DNA from: Sinorhizobium garamanticum
Lineage (GTDB): Bacteria > Pseudomonadota > Alphaproteobacteria > Rhizobiales > Rhizobiaceae
Reading direction: 5' to 3'
Assembly (NCBI RefSeq): GCF_029892065.1
Contig: NZ_CP120373.1
Span: 3,603,001-3,667,000, forward strand
Length of the DNA: 64,000 nucleotides
Shown here piece after piece: positions 44,519 to 52,240 of the stretch (position 1 is the stretch's first letter; the number at the start of each line of letters is the position of its first letter). The position numbers and the translations under genes are program-made. The notes under the pieces were generated by a model that worked only from the letters and a program-made list of their open reading frames with translations, made no database searches and had not been told where the DNA came from.

Positions 44519-45553
44519 CTAAACACCATCCCTGTTCTGGCGCCTTGCATAGGCGACGATAGAATCGGCCGTCAGAGGGTTCGAATCCACCATGATCGCC
44601 TCGAACGGAGAAGCCTTGTCGCTGACGCGAACTTCCACATAGGCGGCGGCATAGGCCATGTTTCCGTCAGGCATCGGGATCAGTTCCGGGCGCACGGTAG
44701 GGATCGGCCCGATCTCCGGGAGCGTGACAAATTCGCCGAAAGATTGCGGCATGGCGACCTGCGGCGCTGGTTCGGCGAGCGCCGTCACCGGAACGCCCGT
44801 ATTCAGCATCGACCTCTGAGGAACCGGCACGCTGGCTAGGTCCGGCACCTGGTTGCGGAACGGCTCGTTCGACGCAACCATGACACCCGTCGCGATCTGT
44901 CCTTCCGGCATCACGCCGGGGCTACGGTCACCCTTCTTGACGTAGGAGGCCATCAAATAGGGCATATCGTTGCCTTCGAGCGGCGCGCGACCGACGTATT
45001 GCACACGCACCTTGGCACTGCCCTTGCCCTTGATGTCCAGCATATCGGCTGTCTTCGATGAGACATCGATGATGCGGCCGTACTCGTACGGGCCGCGGTC
45101 GTTCACGCGAACGATGACCGATGTACCATTTTCCAGATTGGTGACGCGGGCATAGCTGGGCAGCGGGAAAGTCGGATGCGCGGCAGACAAGTGATACTTG
45201 TCGTAGACCTCGCCGTTCGCCGTCAGTCGCCCGTGAAAGGCGGAGCCATACCAGGAAGCCACGCCAAGCTTATTGTAGCCGAAATCCTCCTTCGGCTGAT
45301 ACCACTTGCCCTTGACCTGGTAGGCCTTGCCAACCTGGTAGCGCCCGCCACCCTTCGGGATGTTCCGTCCGTTCGCGACCCGCGGGCTCGCTTTGACGCC
45401 ATAGACAGACTCGGCAAAGTATTCCTTGCTCCGCGCCTTGCTTGTCTTGACGCTCGACGCCGAACCACAGGCGGCCAGCGTCGCGCAAAGCAACGGAACC
45501 GCAGCAACACGTAGCCCCCTCGAAAGAAGTGCCGCATCTCTACTAAATATCAT
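44519..45553 (-). CDS. rlpA: Septal ring lytic transglycosylase RlpA family lipoprotein
   Basis: A 344-residue lipoprotein. The signal ends in the lipobox LAAC, giving membrane anchoring. The double-psi beta-barrel core is clear: GVASWYGSAFHGRLTANGEVYD, LPSYARVTNLENGTSVIVRVNDRGPY and GRIIDVSSKTAD. A Pro-rich C-terminal half replaces the SPOR domain of the E. coli protein. The family cleaves peptide-free septal glycan. The start at 45553 gives a proper lipoprotein signal; an upstream ATG at 45652 would not. It begins the rlpA-dac-tmk-holB series. Confidence 0.92.
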   Translation of the reverse strand: MIFSRDAALLSRGLRVAAVPLLCATLAACGSASSVKTSKARSKEYFAESVYGVKASPRVANGRNIPKGGGRYQVGKAYQVKGKWYQPKEDFGYNKLGVASWYGSAFHGRLTANGEVYDKYHLSAAHPTFPLPSYARVTNLENGTSVIVRVNDRGPYEYGRIIDVSSKTADMLDIKGKGSAKVRVQYVGRAPLEGNDMPYLMASYVKKGDRSPGVMPEGQIATGVMVASNEPFRNQVPDLASVPVPQRSMLNTGVPVTALAEPAPQVAMPQSFGEFVTLPEIGPIPTVRPELIPMPDGNMAYAAAYVEVRVSDKASPFEAIMVDSNPLTADSIVAYARRQNRDGV

Positions 45554-45976
45554 CTGTCCCCAATAGCGTTCGCAAAGACGTTTTTCGAAAACATTCCGCT
45601 CTAGCCCCCGCGGAAAGCTCAGCGTCTCGAAACGAGACAGTCGATTAATCATGTCAGCAAGACGGCAAAATTGCGAACAGGACGCCGGAAGCGCGGCAAA
45701 AATCTTCCGCTATGGTTTACAAACCGTTTAAACCCATGCGCGAGCCGGCCACGTTGAGTCCTCGGCCTCTTCCCGGGAGACAAGAAATTTTCTCGAGCGC
45801 CGGGCACGTTAAATCTTTGCAAAGACTGCGAGATTTGACGTTCAACCCGGCGTCAATGCTGGTGTAACTGTCTCGTCGACTGTGGAAGGCGAGTGTCTGC
45901 GACTTTCGACCGCCGACCATGCCAAGTGGTTGCCGGCCAAATGGCCCTGCAGCCTCTTTTCATGTTCGTGGCTCCG
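45554..45976. other. Intergenic region upstream of rlpA
   Basis: It contains the rlpA promoter region and a small perfect hairpin GTCTCG-AAA-CGAGAC (45624-45638) in the putative leader. The rest carries no supported gene; short frames lack ribosome-binding sites. Confidence 0.5.
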
Positions 45977-47089
45977 CTACGGGCAATTCGCATAGGGCGG
46001 CGGGCCGTGCTGGATCGCGCGGTTCTGGAGTTGGAGACGATAATCGGCGAGCACCTGGTTGGTCTCGACATAGGTGGGGTCGGTCACGTTGCCCCAGAGA
46101 TAGAAGATCGACGCATCGCTCGGCGTCAACATGGCGCTCGGATCGCCCTGAACCCCCTTCCACGTCGCCTGCGTGACGGGCGTGGTGAAGAGCGCGGGAT
46201 CGATCACCATCTGCTGCGTCCAGAACCAGCCTCGGCGCACGCATAGCGTCGGCGCGACATGCCAACCCCAGTTCACGAAACAGTTAGGATTGTTCTTGGT
46301 GGCAACGTGCAGGCTGCCCTGTATCCACACCTTGCGCGGCTTGCGTCCCATATTGATCATAAGCCGGCACATCTCGTGCGCGCGGCCCCAGCAGCCGTCA
46401 TCGGGATAGAGAAAAGGGATGCAGGGCGCTGGCACCGTGAGCGGCGGGCAAGTTGTCGCGCTCATCGCATCGAAAATCTGCTGGGCGGTCGCTTTCGAAA
46501 CGCAGCGAAACCACCACCAGGGCCAGAATGGCCAGCGCCAGATCCAGTCGAGCAGACGCTTCCACCACGGCCATTCGAACGGCAGCGAATCGGGTTTGGG
46601 CCAAGGCGGCAGCGGCCTGTCATCGGGGCCGGGCGTGTAGGCGCGGATATCAATGATGTTGTGTGCATCATCCTCGGTGACGATCAGCAACTGCCCCGAG
46701 TCGAGCGCGGCGCGCAGCAACGGCTCGAGCGTCGCGAAATCGGGATTGTCGCGCCTCAGTGCATGACGAGCGTGCGACCTATCGAGCATGACCTCATAGC
46801 CCTGGTCGCTCGGAAGCATGCTCATCGGGCGCGTCACATGCGGGATCAGCAGCCGTGTGATCGCCGCGCTGTTAGGATCGATCTCCAGATAGACCGGCGC
46901 CTTGCGCCTGGCGAGCCCGTCGAGCACCTGCACAAAGCCGCTCGATCGGGCATCGCCCGAGTCAAGCCTGGCGCGGCGCCCTCCTTCGAGCTCGACCCAA
47001 AGCCCCTCGCGCAGCAGCTCGGCAACGGGCCGGTCGAGCGGAGGATCGAATTCAATGCGGGTCGAAACAATCGCATTGGGATTTGGCAT
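45977..47089 (-). CDS. Protein-glutaminase-domain protein with a Trp-rich linker
   Basis: A 370-residue protein. The C-terminal half matches the protein-glutaminase (protein-glutamine deamidase) fold: DGCWGRAHEM with candidate catalytic Cys233, NWGWHVAPTLCV with His277, and MVIDPALF with Asp297. Spacing agrees with the Cys-His-Asp triad of that family. Residues ~173-193 are extremely Trp/Pro-rich (WPWW...WPFWPWWW), like a membrane-binding patch. No N-terminal signal peptide is seen. A role in deamidating protein glutamines, perhaps on an effector or envelope target, is inferred. The gene lies next to an integrase scar and tRNA-Ser. Confidence 0.75.
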   Translation of the reverse strand: MPNPNAIVSTRIEFDPPLDRPVAELLREGLWVELEGGRRARLDSGDARSSGFVQVLDGLARRKAPVYLEIDPNSAAITRLLIPHVTRPMSMLPSDQGYEVMLDRSHARHALRRDNPDFATLEPLLRAALDSGQLLIVTEDDAHNIIDIRAYTPGPDDRPLPPWPKPDSLPFEWPWWKRLLDWIWRWPFWPWWWFRCVSKATAQQIFDAMSATTCPPLTVPAPCIPFLYPDDGCWGRAHEMCRLMINMGRKPRKVWIQGSLHVATKNNPNCFVNWGWHVAPTLCVRRGWFWTQQMVIDPALFTTPVTQATWKGVQGDPSAMLTPSDASIFYLWGNVTDPTYVETNQVLADYRLQLQNRAIQHGPPPYANCP

Positions 47090-47227
47090 GGCACACCTCC
47101 CGCCAGATGCGCCAGAATATCAGAGCGCCGCGCGCCTGTCCTTGCGTAGAATTTAGGGCAAACTAAACAGCTTTTAGTTTTATCATGGCTTCTTCCGATG
47201 ATCGCAAATGCGACTTCACTGCTCGCC

Positions 47228-47350
47228 TCCGCGAAACGCATCGGCATCACGCTGGACCTCTATTCGCACGTAATGTCGGGGATGCAAGCGAACACCGCCG
47301 AGCACGTTGACGCGGCGATCAAAGCTGCTAAAAAGCCAGCCGTCGAGTGA
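47228..47350 (+). pseudogene. C-terminal remnant of a tyrosine recombinase
   Basis: The frame reads SAKRIGITLDLYSHVMSGMQ, then a helical tail ending at TGA 47350. This matches the last ~40 residues of phage-type integrases: IGITLDxYSHV contains the catalytic-tyrosine motif (Tyr in LYSHV). Nothing upstream in this frame continues the integrase. It lies 76 bases before tRNA-Ser, so it is a scar of an integrated element. Confidence 0.75.
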
Positions 47351-47426
47351 TTGGGTAGCAAGCGGTAGCAGTTGCTGTTTTCAGGTAGTCAACAACCGCT
47401 GGATTTCTCAATCTTTTCAATCGACT

Positions 47427-47516
47427 GGAGGAGTGGCCGAGCGGTTTAAGGCACCGGTCTTGAAAACCGGCGTGCGTGAAAGCGTACCGTGGGTTCGAAT
47501 CCCACCTCCTCCGCCA
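47427..47516 (+). tRNA. tRNA-Ser (TGA anticodon)
   Basis: A 90-nt class II tRNA. Acceptor GGAGGAG pairs with CTCCTCC, G73 and encoded CCA follow. The anticodon stem CCGGT/ACCGG encloses CTTGAAA with anticodon TGA at 47461-47463. The long variable arm (GCGTGCGTGAAAGCGTACC) is typical of tRNA-Ser. Confidence 0.97.
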
Positions 47517-47524
47517 TTCACATT

Positions 47525-47552
47525 GAAATCATTGTGATTTCCAAGATTTTTT
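47525..47552 (+). terminator. Terminator after tRNA-Ser
   Basis: GAAATCA-TTG-TGATTTC is a perfect 7-bp hairpin followed, after CAAGA, by six T. It starts 9 bases after the tRNA. Confidence 0.75.
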
Positions 47553-47691
47553 CACGAGAAGCGGCCGTATCGTAACCCGCCGCATCGTAACCCGCCGCCC
47601 CTTCGAGCGTGGCGGCCGTGTTGAGGGTGACACGTTTCACCGCTTGAGGCGCGATTATTGCGACTTCCCCCTACCCTGCGGGCGCTACCGG

Positions 47692-47991
47692 CTAGAAGTT
47701 AAAATAGATGCTGACTCCAGGCCGCCGTTGGTAGCGGTGATAATCACGATAGCCGTAGTACCGGTAATGGCGGGGGTAGCACCTGCCGTAGTAACGGCAG
47801 GAACGCCATGCGTACCGCCGGTTCCAATGGCGATCGGCGCGCCAATGACGATGGCGCCAGTGTCTGACCTGTTCGACAGGGCCGGCCTGTACTTGGTCGG
47901 GTTTCGGCACGAAGATCGGCGCGGCGCTTAGCGGTAACGCGAAAGACGCAGCCAGGACCGCGGCTGTGAGGACGGATAAGAGCTTTTTCAT
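47692..47991 (-). CDS. BA14K-like small exported protein
   Basis: A 99-residue protein with signal peptide (MKKLLSVLTAAVLAASFALPLSAA) and a mature part very rich in Arg, His, Tyr and Trp (VRHWRHRHW, CYPRHYRYYGYRDYH), ending in GVSIYFNF. This is the pattern of the rhizobial/Brucella BA14K family, known as immunoreactive proteins in Brucella. GAGGAG precedes the ATG at 47991. Function unknown; surface or periplasmic location is likely. Confidence 0.8.
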   Translation of the reverse strand: MKKLLSVLTAAVLAASFALPLSAAPIFVPKPDQVQAGPVEQVRHWRHRHWRADRHWNRRYAWRSCRYYGRCYPRHYRYYGYRDYHRYQRRPGVSIYFNF

Positions 47992-48203
47992 AGTCAACTC
48001 CTCCTCTCTGGCTATCAGATTGAGCCACCGTGCCTGAACCTCCGATGAACGGCTGCGCGCTCGACTATCGGGGACTTTGCCAATGGCAACCGGCCGGCGC
48101 GTCAGGCATGGGGTGTCAGGCATCCAGTGGTGTTAGATCCGCAAATCCGATCGCCTCTAGAAGGTCGCGGTTGGTCCTAGCTGTTAGGTGTCGAAACCCC
48201 GAC

Positions 48204-48232
48204 TTGCCACTGTCATAATCGGCGCTTAGATT
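48204..48232 (+). promoter_or_regulatory. Putative promoter of the candidate sRNA
   Basis: TTGCCA (48204-48209), 17 bp, TAGATT (48227-48232). The spacing is ideal and the start would fall near 48240. Confidence 0.45.
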
Positions 48233-48239
48233 CAGTTTT

Positions 48240-48325
48240 AGAGCGTCCCTCGTGCCGTTGACCACGGATGTACTGGCAACGGCATGGGGTGACGAAGAAA
48301 GGCCGGTCCAGCCGGCCTTTCTTGT
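48240..48325 (+). ncRNA. Candidate small RNA with a Rho-independent terminator
   Basis: A promoter-like element ends at 48232. The transcript would form a stem GTGCCGTTG / CAACGGCAT and end in the 12-bp terminator AAGAAAGGCCGG-TCCAG-CCGGCCTTTCTT (48295-48323) with a TTGTTGTTT tail. No frame with a ribosome-binding site is present. Length would be about 85 nt. I do not recognise the RNA family. Confidence 0.45.
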
Positions 48326-48472
48326 TGTTTATGGCGTCCTTGCCGACACCCAACACAGGCGGGGCCTTTGCTTTGCGGACAACAGGCCCCGCCCTAAATC
48401 GCTTCTGAAACAACTAGGTTCTTGTGAGTGCGTTGCCGACAACCCCCAGAAACCTAGGGTGTCGCCATCTTC

Positions 48473-48518
48473 GATCTATGGGACCTTAGTCCGGCGCAAT
48501 GTCGCCAAAGGTCTTAGG
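48473..48518 (+). repeat. 45-bp repeat with inverted CCTTAG/CTTAGG ends, copy 1
   Basis: GATCTATGGGACCTTAGTCC, then 14 variable bases, then AAAGGTCTTAGG. The same layout recurs at 51579-51623 with identical length between the conserved blocks. Confidence 0.75.
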
Positions 48519-48677
48519 CGCGTATTGCAGCGCCGGATTAGCCAGCCCGCGCCTGTTCCGATTGCCCCAATCGCGCGCATCCCCTACCCCTTTCGCGATA
48601 GCATGGCGATCTCGCCCGCTGTATCATGCCGGCCATGCTCCTCGCGGGAGGCGAGTTGAGCGAGGGAGGACCGAGCC

Positions 48678-49259
48678 ATGCGTATGTCTTCGGTACTGCG
48701 TTTGCTGCGGACAGTTTGTCTCGCGGCGGGCGCTTCTGTCATGTCCGCACCGCTGGTGAATGCAAGCGACGCGCTTCCGCCCGAGCTGGAGAAGCTGAAA
48801 ACAGCGCTTGAGAAATATAAGGACCCCGTTGCCGCGGTGCGTGACGGCTATTTCTCGACATTGGGATGCGTCACGTATGCGACGGGCACGATGGGGGTGC
48901 ACTTTCTGAATCCGGCGCTGATCGGTCCGAAGCCCGATCCAATGAAGCCGACATTGCTGTTGTATGAGCCAAATGGCGACAAGCTGGAGCTCGTTGCTGT
49001 CGAATGGCTGATCCCGCTCGCCACGGGCGTCAAGCCGAATCCCGAGCTCTTCGGGCATCCCTTCGACGGCCCCATGGAGGGGCATGAACCGCTTCTGCCG
49101 GCGCAGCTCCACCATTACGACCTGCATGCGTGGATCTTCAAGCCGAACCCTCTCGGCCTGTTCCACCCGGTGAACCCGGACGTCAAGTGCCCTGAAGGAC
49201 CTTATACTCTCCTGGAAGAGCCGCCGAAGATGTTGCCTCATCCAGCTTCGAGCAACTAG
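48678..49259 (+). CDS. Exported conserved hypothetical protein
   Basis: A 193-residue protein with a signal peptide (VLRLLRTVCLAAGASVMSAPLVNA). The mature part has VAAVRDGYFSTLGCVTY, MGVHFLNPALIGPKPDPMKPTLLLYEP and MEGHEPLLPAQLHHYDLHAWIFKPNP, a pattern of a conserved exported family in Proteobacteria whose function I do not know. GGGAGGA lies well placed before the ATG. It is followed by a GC-rich hairpin and appears monocistronic. Confidence 0.75.
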   Translation: MRMSSVLRLLRTVCLAAGASVMSAPLVNASDALPPELEKLKTALEKYKDPVAAVRDGYFSTLGCVTYATGTMGVHFLNPALIGPKPDPMKPTLLLYEPNGDKLELVAVEWLIPLATGVKPNPELFGHPFDGPMEGHEPLLPAQLHHYDLHAWIFKPNPLGLFHPVNPDVKCPEGPYTLLEEPPKMLPHPASSN

Positions 49260-49308
49260 GGGTCATCGGGCACAGTCAGCCTCGGGGGAGTCGTCGAATC
49301 CCGCCATA

Positions 49309-49343
49309 CGCCTCCGCGCCGCCCTGAGGCGGGCGCGGAGGCG
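49309..49343 (+). terminator. GC-rich hairpin after the exported-protein gene
   Basis: CGCCTCCGCGC / GCGCGGAGGCG with an inner CGCC / GGCG pair and loop CTGA. It has no T run, so termination is uncertain. Confidence 0.5.
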
Positions 49344-49467
49344 AGGTGCGGGCTTTATAACGTTGGCGGCGCGGGCCTTTCGTTTCGTGGCGCGGCTGTT
49401 TGCGCTTCGAGAACCCCGGTCGCGTCAACCGCCATTGCGATAACGCGATATGCCCAAGGGCCCGCCT

Positions 49468-49570
49468 GGACGTTTCCTAAAAGGTGGCCGATCCAAGGAT
49501 AAAAGCGTGCAGCGATTCAAAATGCTACAGCGTCGTTCGCGCGTCTGATAAGACGCGCGCGGCGCTGTAG
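49468..49570 (+). repeat. Rhizobial intergenic palindromic repeat, copy 3
   Basis: GGACGTTTCCTAAAAGGTGG, CCAAGGATAAAAGCGTGCAG, ATTCAAAATGCTACAGCG and the arm GCGCGTCTGATAAGACGCGC ending GGCGCTGTAG. Confidence 0.88.
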
Positions 49571-49656
49571 TAAAGCGACCGTTTCCCGTTCGCACCCTCT
49601 GAAAAAACGCGTAGACTGTTCCCACCGGCAGATTTGCCCCAAAGAGGAGATCGGCC

Positions 49657-49863
49657 ATGAACCCTTTCAATAACTTCCGAGATTATCCTATCCTTCCCGG
49701 TGAAGTCGCGATCCTGGAGGGCGTGCTGCACAAGGCGCTCGAAGAACGCAACCTGACGATGGGGAGCGATGAGGCTGAGGAAGTCGCCCAAAGGATCATC
49801 AAGCTTTACCAGACCGGCGTCAGGGATCCGGAGCAGATCTGGCAGATGATCCGCACGATCTAG
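49657..49863 (+). CDS. Small conserved hypothetical protein
   Basis: A 68-residue cytoplasmic protein, predicted all-helical and acidic, with no membrane segment. Motif-like parts are ILPGEVAILEGVLHKALEER and EEVAQRIIKLYQTGVRDPEQIW. AAGAGGAGATCGGCC before the ATG is a strong ribosome-binding site. The sequence looks like conserved small proteins of rhizobia, but I assign no function. It lies between two repeat copies. Confidence 0.75.
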   Translation: MNPFNNFRDYPILPGEVAILEGVLHKALEERNLTMGSDEAEEVAQRIIKLYQTGVRDPEQIWQMIRTI

Positions 49864-49879
49864 CGAGCAATTGAAGACA

Positions 49880-49984
49880 CACTGCGCCGCGCGTCCAATC
49901 GGACGCGCAAAGGTCGCTGTAGCACTTTGAATTGCTGCATGATTTTGTCCTTAAATCGATTCCGATTTAAGGAATCATGCAGTA
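49880..49984 (-). repeat. Rhizobial intergenic palindromic repeat, copy 4 (reverse)
   Basis: The most complete copy. On the minus strand: CTGCATGATTCCTTAAATCG, GAATCGATTTAAGGACAAAA, TCATGCAGCAATTCAAAGTG, CTACAGCGACC, then GCGCGTCCGATTGGACGCGC. The first 40 bases form a long palindrome. Confidence 0.9.
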
Positions 49985-49986
49985 AC

Positions 49987-50256
49987 TCAGTCGCAGATTG
50001 CGGACACTTTGTTCTCGGGGAATGATGCGCGAACGCGGTCGCCACGGCTGATGCCGATCGAGGGATGCGTGCGAACAAGCAGGTTTTGATCGCCATCGAT
50101 GCCGATCGTGTATTCCCCGACCTCTACCAGGAAGACCTTGCCCTGGATGAGGCCGCTGACGCTGTTCGGCGCCGCATCACTCACAATACCATTGAACGGC
50201 TGGAGCCCAATGTTCCCCGGCCGGATGACGAAGGAGATCTGATGGCCTGCAGTCAT
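49987..50256 (-). pseudogene. Orphan TOBE domain, probable remnant of an ABC-transporter ATPase
   Basis: An 89-residue frame whose sequence is a PotA/UgpC-type TOBE_2 domain: ISFVIRPGNIGLQPF, VSGLIQGKVFLVEVGEYTIGI and SRGDRVRASFPENKVSAICD. In ABC ATPases this domain follows the Walker/signature domain, which is absent here. Upstream sequence shows no ATPase motif in any frame. It may be a leftover 3' end or, less likely, a stand-alone TOBE protein. A repeat copy abuts its stop codon. Confidence 0.6.
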
Positions 50257-50422
50257 GCTCGATGACCGCGCCGATCAGCCTGACGGAGACATAAGACCGG
50301 CCAGAAAGGCGCGATCCTGCCCCTTCCGTGGCTCGCGACGCGGCGGTCGGCGGAGCGACCGAGGGCCTCCCTCGAGAAATTCGCGATGGCGAGAGAAATT
50401 CACGGAATTTTAGGTACTTGCG

Positions 50423-50437
50423 GAACACATATGGAAC
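50423..50437. promoter_or_regulatory. LexA (SOS) box upstream of lexA
   Basis: GAAC-N7-GAAC, the complement of the alphaproteobacterial LexA operator GTTC-N7-GTTC. It lies 48 bases before the lexA ATG, as expected for autoregulation. Confidence 0.85.
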
Positions 50438-50448
50438 AGATAGTGTCT

Positions 50449-50463
50449 GTTCTTGATTTGTTT
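50449..50463. promoter_or_regulatory. Second, imperfect LexA half-site pair
   Basis: GTTC-N7-GTTT, one base from consensus, 22 bases before the ATG. With the perfect box it could give graded repression. Confidence 0.5.
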
Positions 50464-50485
50464 CGCGATTCTGGAGTGACGCGCC

Positions 50486-51205
50486 ATGCTAACCCGCAAG
50501 CAACAGGAATTGCTTCTGTTCATTCACGAGCGAATGAAGGAATCCGGGGTGCCGCCGTCCTTCGACGAGATGAAAGACGCACTGGACCTCGCTTCCAAGT
50601 CGGGCATCCATCGGTTGATTACCGCACTTGAAGAGCGCGGCTTCATTCGACGCCTTCCCAACCGGGCGCGCGCGCTCGAAGTCATCAAGCTGCCTGAGGC
50701 CTATATGGCGAGCCCGCAGCCTCGGCGTGGCTTCTCGCCAAGTGTCATAGAAGGCAGCCTGGGCAAGCCACCTGTAGCGCCCGCCGCCACGACGAAATCG
50801 GCGCCACCGAGCGACACTGCAATGATTTCGGTGCCGGTCATGGGACGAATTGCGGCCGGTGTCCCGATTTCCGCGATCCAGAACAACACGCACGATATTT
50901 CCATCCCGGCCGACATGATCGGCAGCGGCGAACACTACGCGCTCGAAATCAAGGGCGACTCGATGATCGAAGCGGGTATCTTCGATGGCGATACCGTGAT
51001 CATTCGGAATACAAACACGGCGAATCCCGGCGACATCGTCGTTGCACTAGTCGATGACGAAGAGGCAACGCTCAAACGATTCCGCAGAAAGGGCGCCTCC
51101 ATTGCGCTCGAAGCGGCCAACCCTGCCTATGAAACGCGGATATTCGGACCGGACCGCGTCAAGATCCAAGGCAAGCTCGTCGGCCTTATTCGCCGCTATC
51201 ACTAG
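50486..51205 (+). CDS. lexA: SOS repressor LexA
   Basis: A 239-residue repressor of the DNA-damage response. The winged-helix DNA-binding domain is at residues 1-65 ([34 protein letters not shown]). The self-cleavage site Ala124-Gly125 is in RIAAGVP, and the catalytic dyad is Ser159 (GDSM) and Lys197 (ATLKRF). The ~20-residue-longer linker is usual for alphaproteobacteria. LexA boxes lie in its promoter. Confidence 0.98.
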   Translation: MLTRKQQELLLFIHERMKESGVPPSFDEMKDALDLASKSGIHRLITALEERGFIRRLPNRARALEVIKLPEAYMASPQPRRGFSPSVIEGSLGKPPVAPAATTKSAPPSDTAMISVPVMGRIAAGVPISAIQNNTHDISIPADMIGSGEHYALEIKGDSMIEAGIFDGDTVIIRNTNTANPGDIVVALVDDEEATLKRFRRKGASIALEAANPAYETRIFGPDRVKIQGKLVGLIRRYH

Positions 51206-51340
51206 TTTGGCGGTCTGAGCGGAAATTCGAGCCTGGTTTGCGGGAGCCAGTGCGCATTTAGCCGTGCTGCTCGAACAGGATATTGTTTCTTTCAGAGCTG
51301 CAGACGTGACCTGCCGGCTTCCCACGAAAGGTCTTATCCA

Positions 51341-51442
51341 CGGCGCCGCGCGTCTTATCAGACGCGCAACGGATGCTATAGCAGTGTAAATTCCCGCATA
51401 TCCTCATCCCCAATCGGCTACGATTTAGGGAAACATGCAGTA
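51341..51442 (-). repeat. Rhizobial intergenic palindromic repeat, copy 5 (reverse)
   Basis: Minus strand: CTGCATGTTTCCCTAAATCG, then TGCGGGAATTTACACTGCTA and GCGCGTCTGATAAGACGCGC followed by GGCGCCG. It has diverged in the middle relative to the other copies. Confidence 0.82.
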
Positions 51443-51578
51443 GAACGAGGGAAGCCTTGGAATAGAAGAAAAAGCCGGCCCTGCTCTTCGGCATAGACCG
51501 GCGAGTCTACAAACCGCGCTTCAAAGTAAAAGCTCATTGTAAATGATATCAGTGGAGTTTAAGGGCGCCGCCCACCCC

Positions 51579-51623
51579 GATCCATGGACCTTAGTCCTAC
51601 CCGACATTGGCAAAGGTCTTAGG
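51579..51623 (+). repeat. 45-bp repeat with inverted CCTTAG/CTTAGG ends, copy 2
   Basis: GATCCATGGACCTTAGTCC, 14 variable bases, AAAGGTCTTAGG. It matches 48473-48518 in conserved blocks and spacing. Confidence 0.75.
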
Positions 51624-51872
51624 ATTCTTGTGCGCTGCGCTTCTCGACATGTTGCTGTGAGCGCACGCTGGCGACATCCATGTCGGCGGTTGGGGCACTG
51701 AGGGTACCAGAGCCAGTTCTGGTGTCCCTTCCAACCCGCTTCGGGACCTTCGTTGGGAAGAGTGCGAAACTGGCGAGGTAGAGGCCCACTGCCCAGGTCA
51801 TTGCCTTGAGCGGAGGCCTAGGCAATTCTCGAAATCTGCTTGAAGCAGAAATGTTAAGCATTTGATTTCTTT

Positions 51873-51946
51873 TGGAGGCCTCGCCCGGAATTGAACCGGG
51901 GTACAAGGATTTGCAGTCCTCTGCGTCACCACTCCGCCACGAGGCC
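51873..51946 (-). tRNA. tRNA-Cys (GCA anticodon)
   Basis: A 74-nt tRNA on the minus strand. Acceptor GGCCTCG pairs with CGAGGCC, the discriminator is U73 (the tRNA-Cys identity base), and CCA is encoded. The T arm is CCCGG-TTCAATT-CCGGG. Anticodon GCA corresponds to plus-strand TGC at 51912-51914. Confidence 0.97.
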
Positions 51947-52240
51947 TCTCGCGCTCGATCGATCAAGCGATGGCCGGCGTTTAGAACGAATCTATGAGGA
52001 GCGCAAGGGGGAAGCTTTCGAAAAAGGTGGAACGCTCGTAGTCATTCGCCGTTCTCCCCAGCGATCCCCAACTGCAATCCAGCCCGGAATTTTTTCGATT
52101 CTAACGGCAGCTTTGCGTGCCTACGGTGCCATCAGCGAGCTCGTGCGACCCTGCGCCGACAAACATCGCAGCACGGCAGTCGATTCGTCGGCCTCCCTCG
52201 CTCCCTCAGGCATCGGCTTCTGCCGCCTCGCGCGCCCCGC

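Larger units (their letters stand above)
47992..48677. other. Intergenic region with a candidate sRNA and several hairpins
   Basis: It holds the candidate sRNA at 48240-48325, a GC-rich hairpin GGCGGGGCCT / AGGCCCCGCC (48358-48367 with 48384-48393), a CTAGGTT / AACCTAG pair around 48413-48457, and one copy of the 45-bp repeat (48473-48518). I see no supported protein gene. Confidence 0.6.
49260..49656. other. Intergenic region with hairpin and repeat
   Basis: It contains the terminator-like hairpin at 49309-49343 and a repeat copy at 49468-49570. No supported gene is seen in the remaining sequence. Confidence 0.6.
51206..51872. other. Intergenic region between lexA and tRNA-Cys
   Basis: It contains repeat copy 5 (51341-51442) and the second 45-bp repeat (51579-51623). 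A minus-strand frame of about 80 codons (51619-51858) with one hydrophobic stretch (MTWAVGLYLASFALFP) has no clear ribosome-binding site and is not called. Confidence 0.55.

Noticed and set aside
43265..44839. 524-codon plus-strand frame
   Set aside because: Antisense of the carboxypeptidase homologue and the end of rlpA.
47160..47180. AAACTAAA-CAGC-TTTTAGTTT hairpin upstream of the protein-glutaminase-like gene
   Set aside because: AT-rich, short and without a clear role; it may be part of the promoter, but nothing decides it.
51619..51966. Minus-strand frame overlapping tRNA-Cys
   Set aside because: The first part is the tRNA itself; the remaining ~80 codons lack a ribosome-binding site and end in a repeat.
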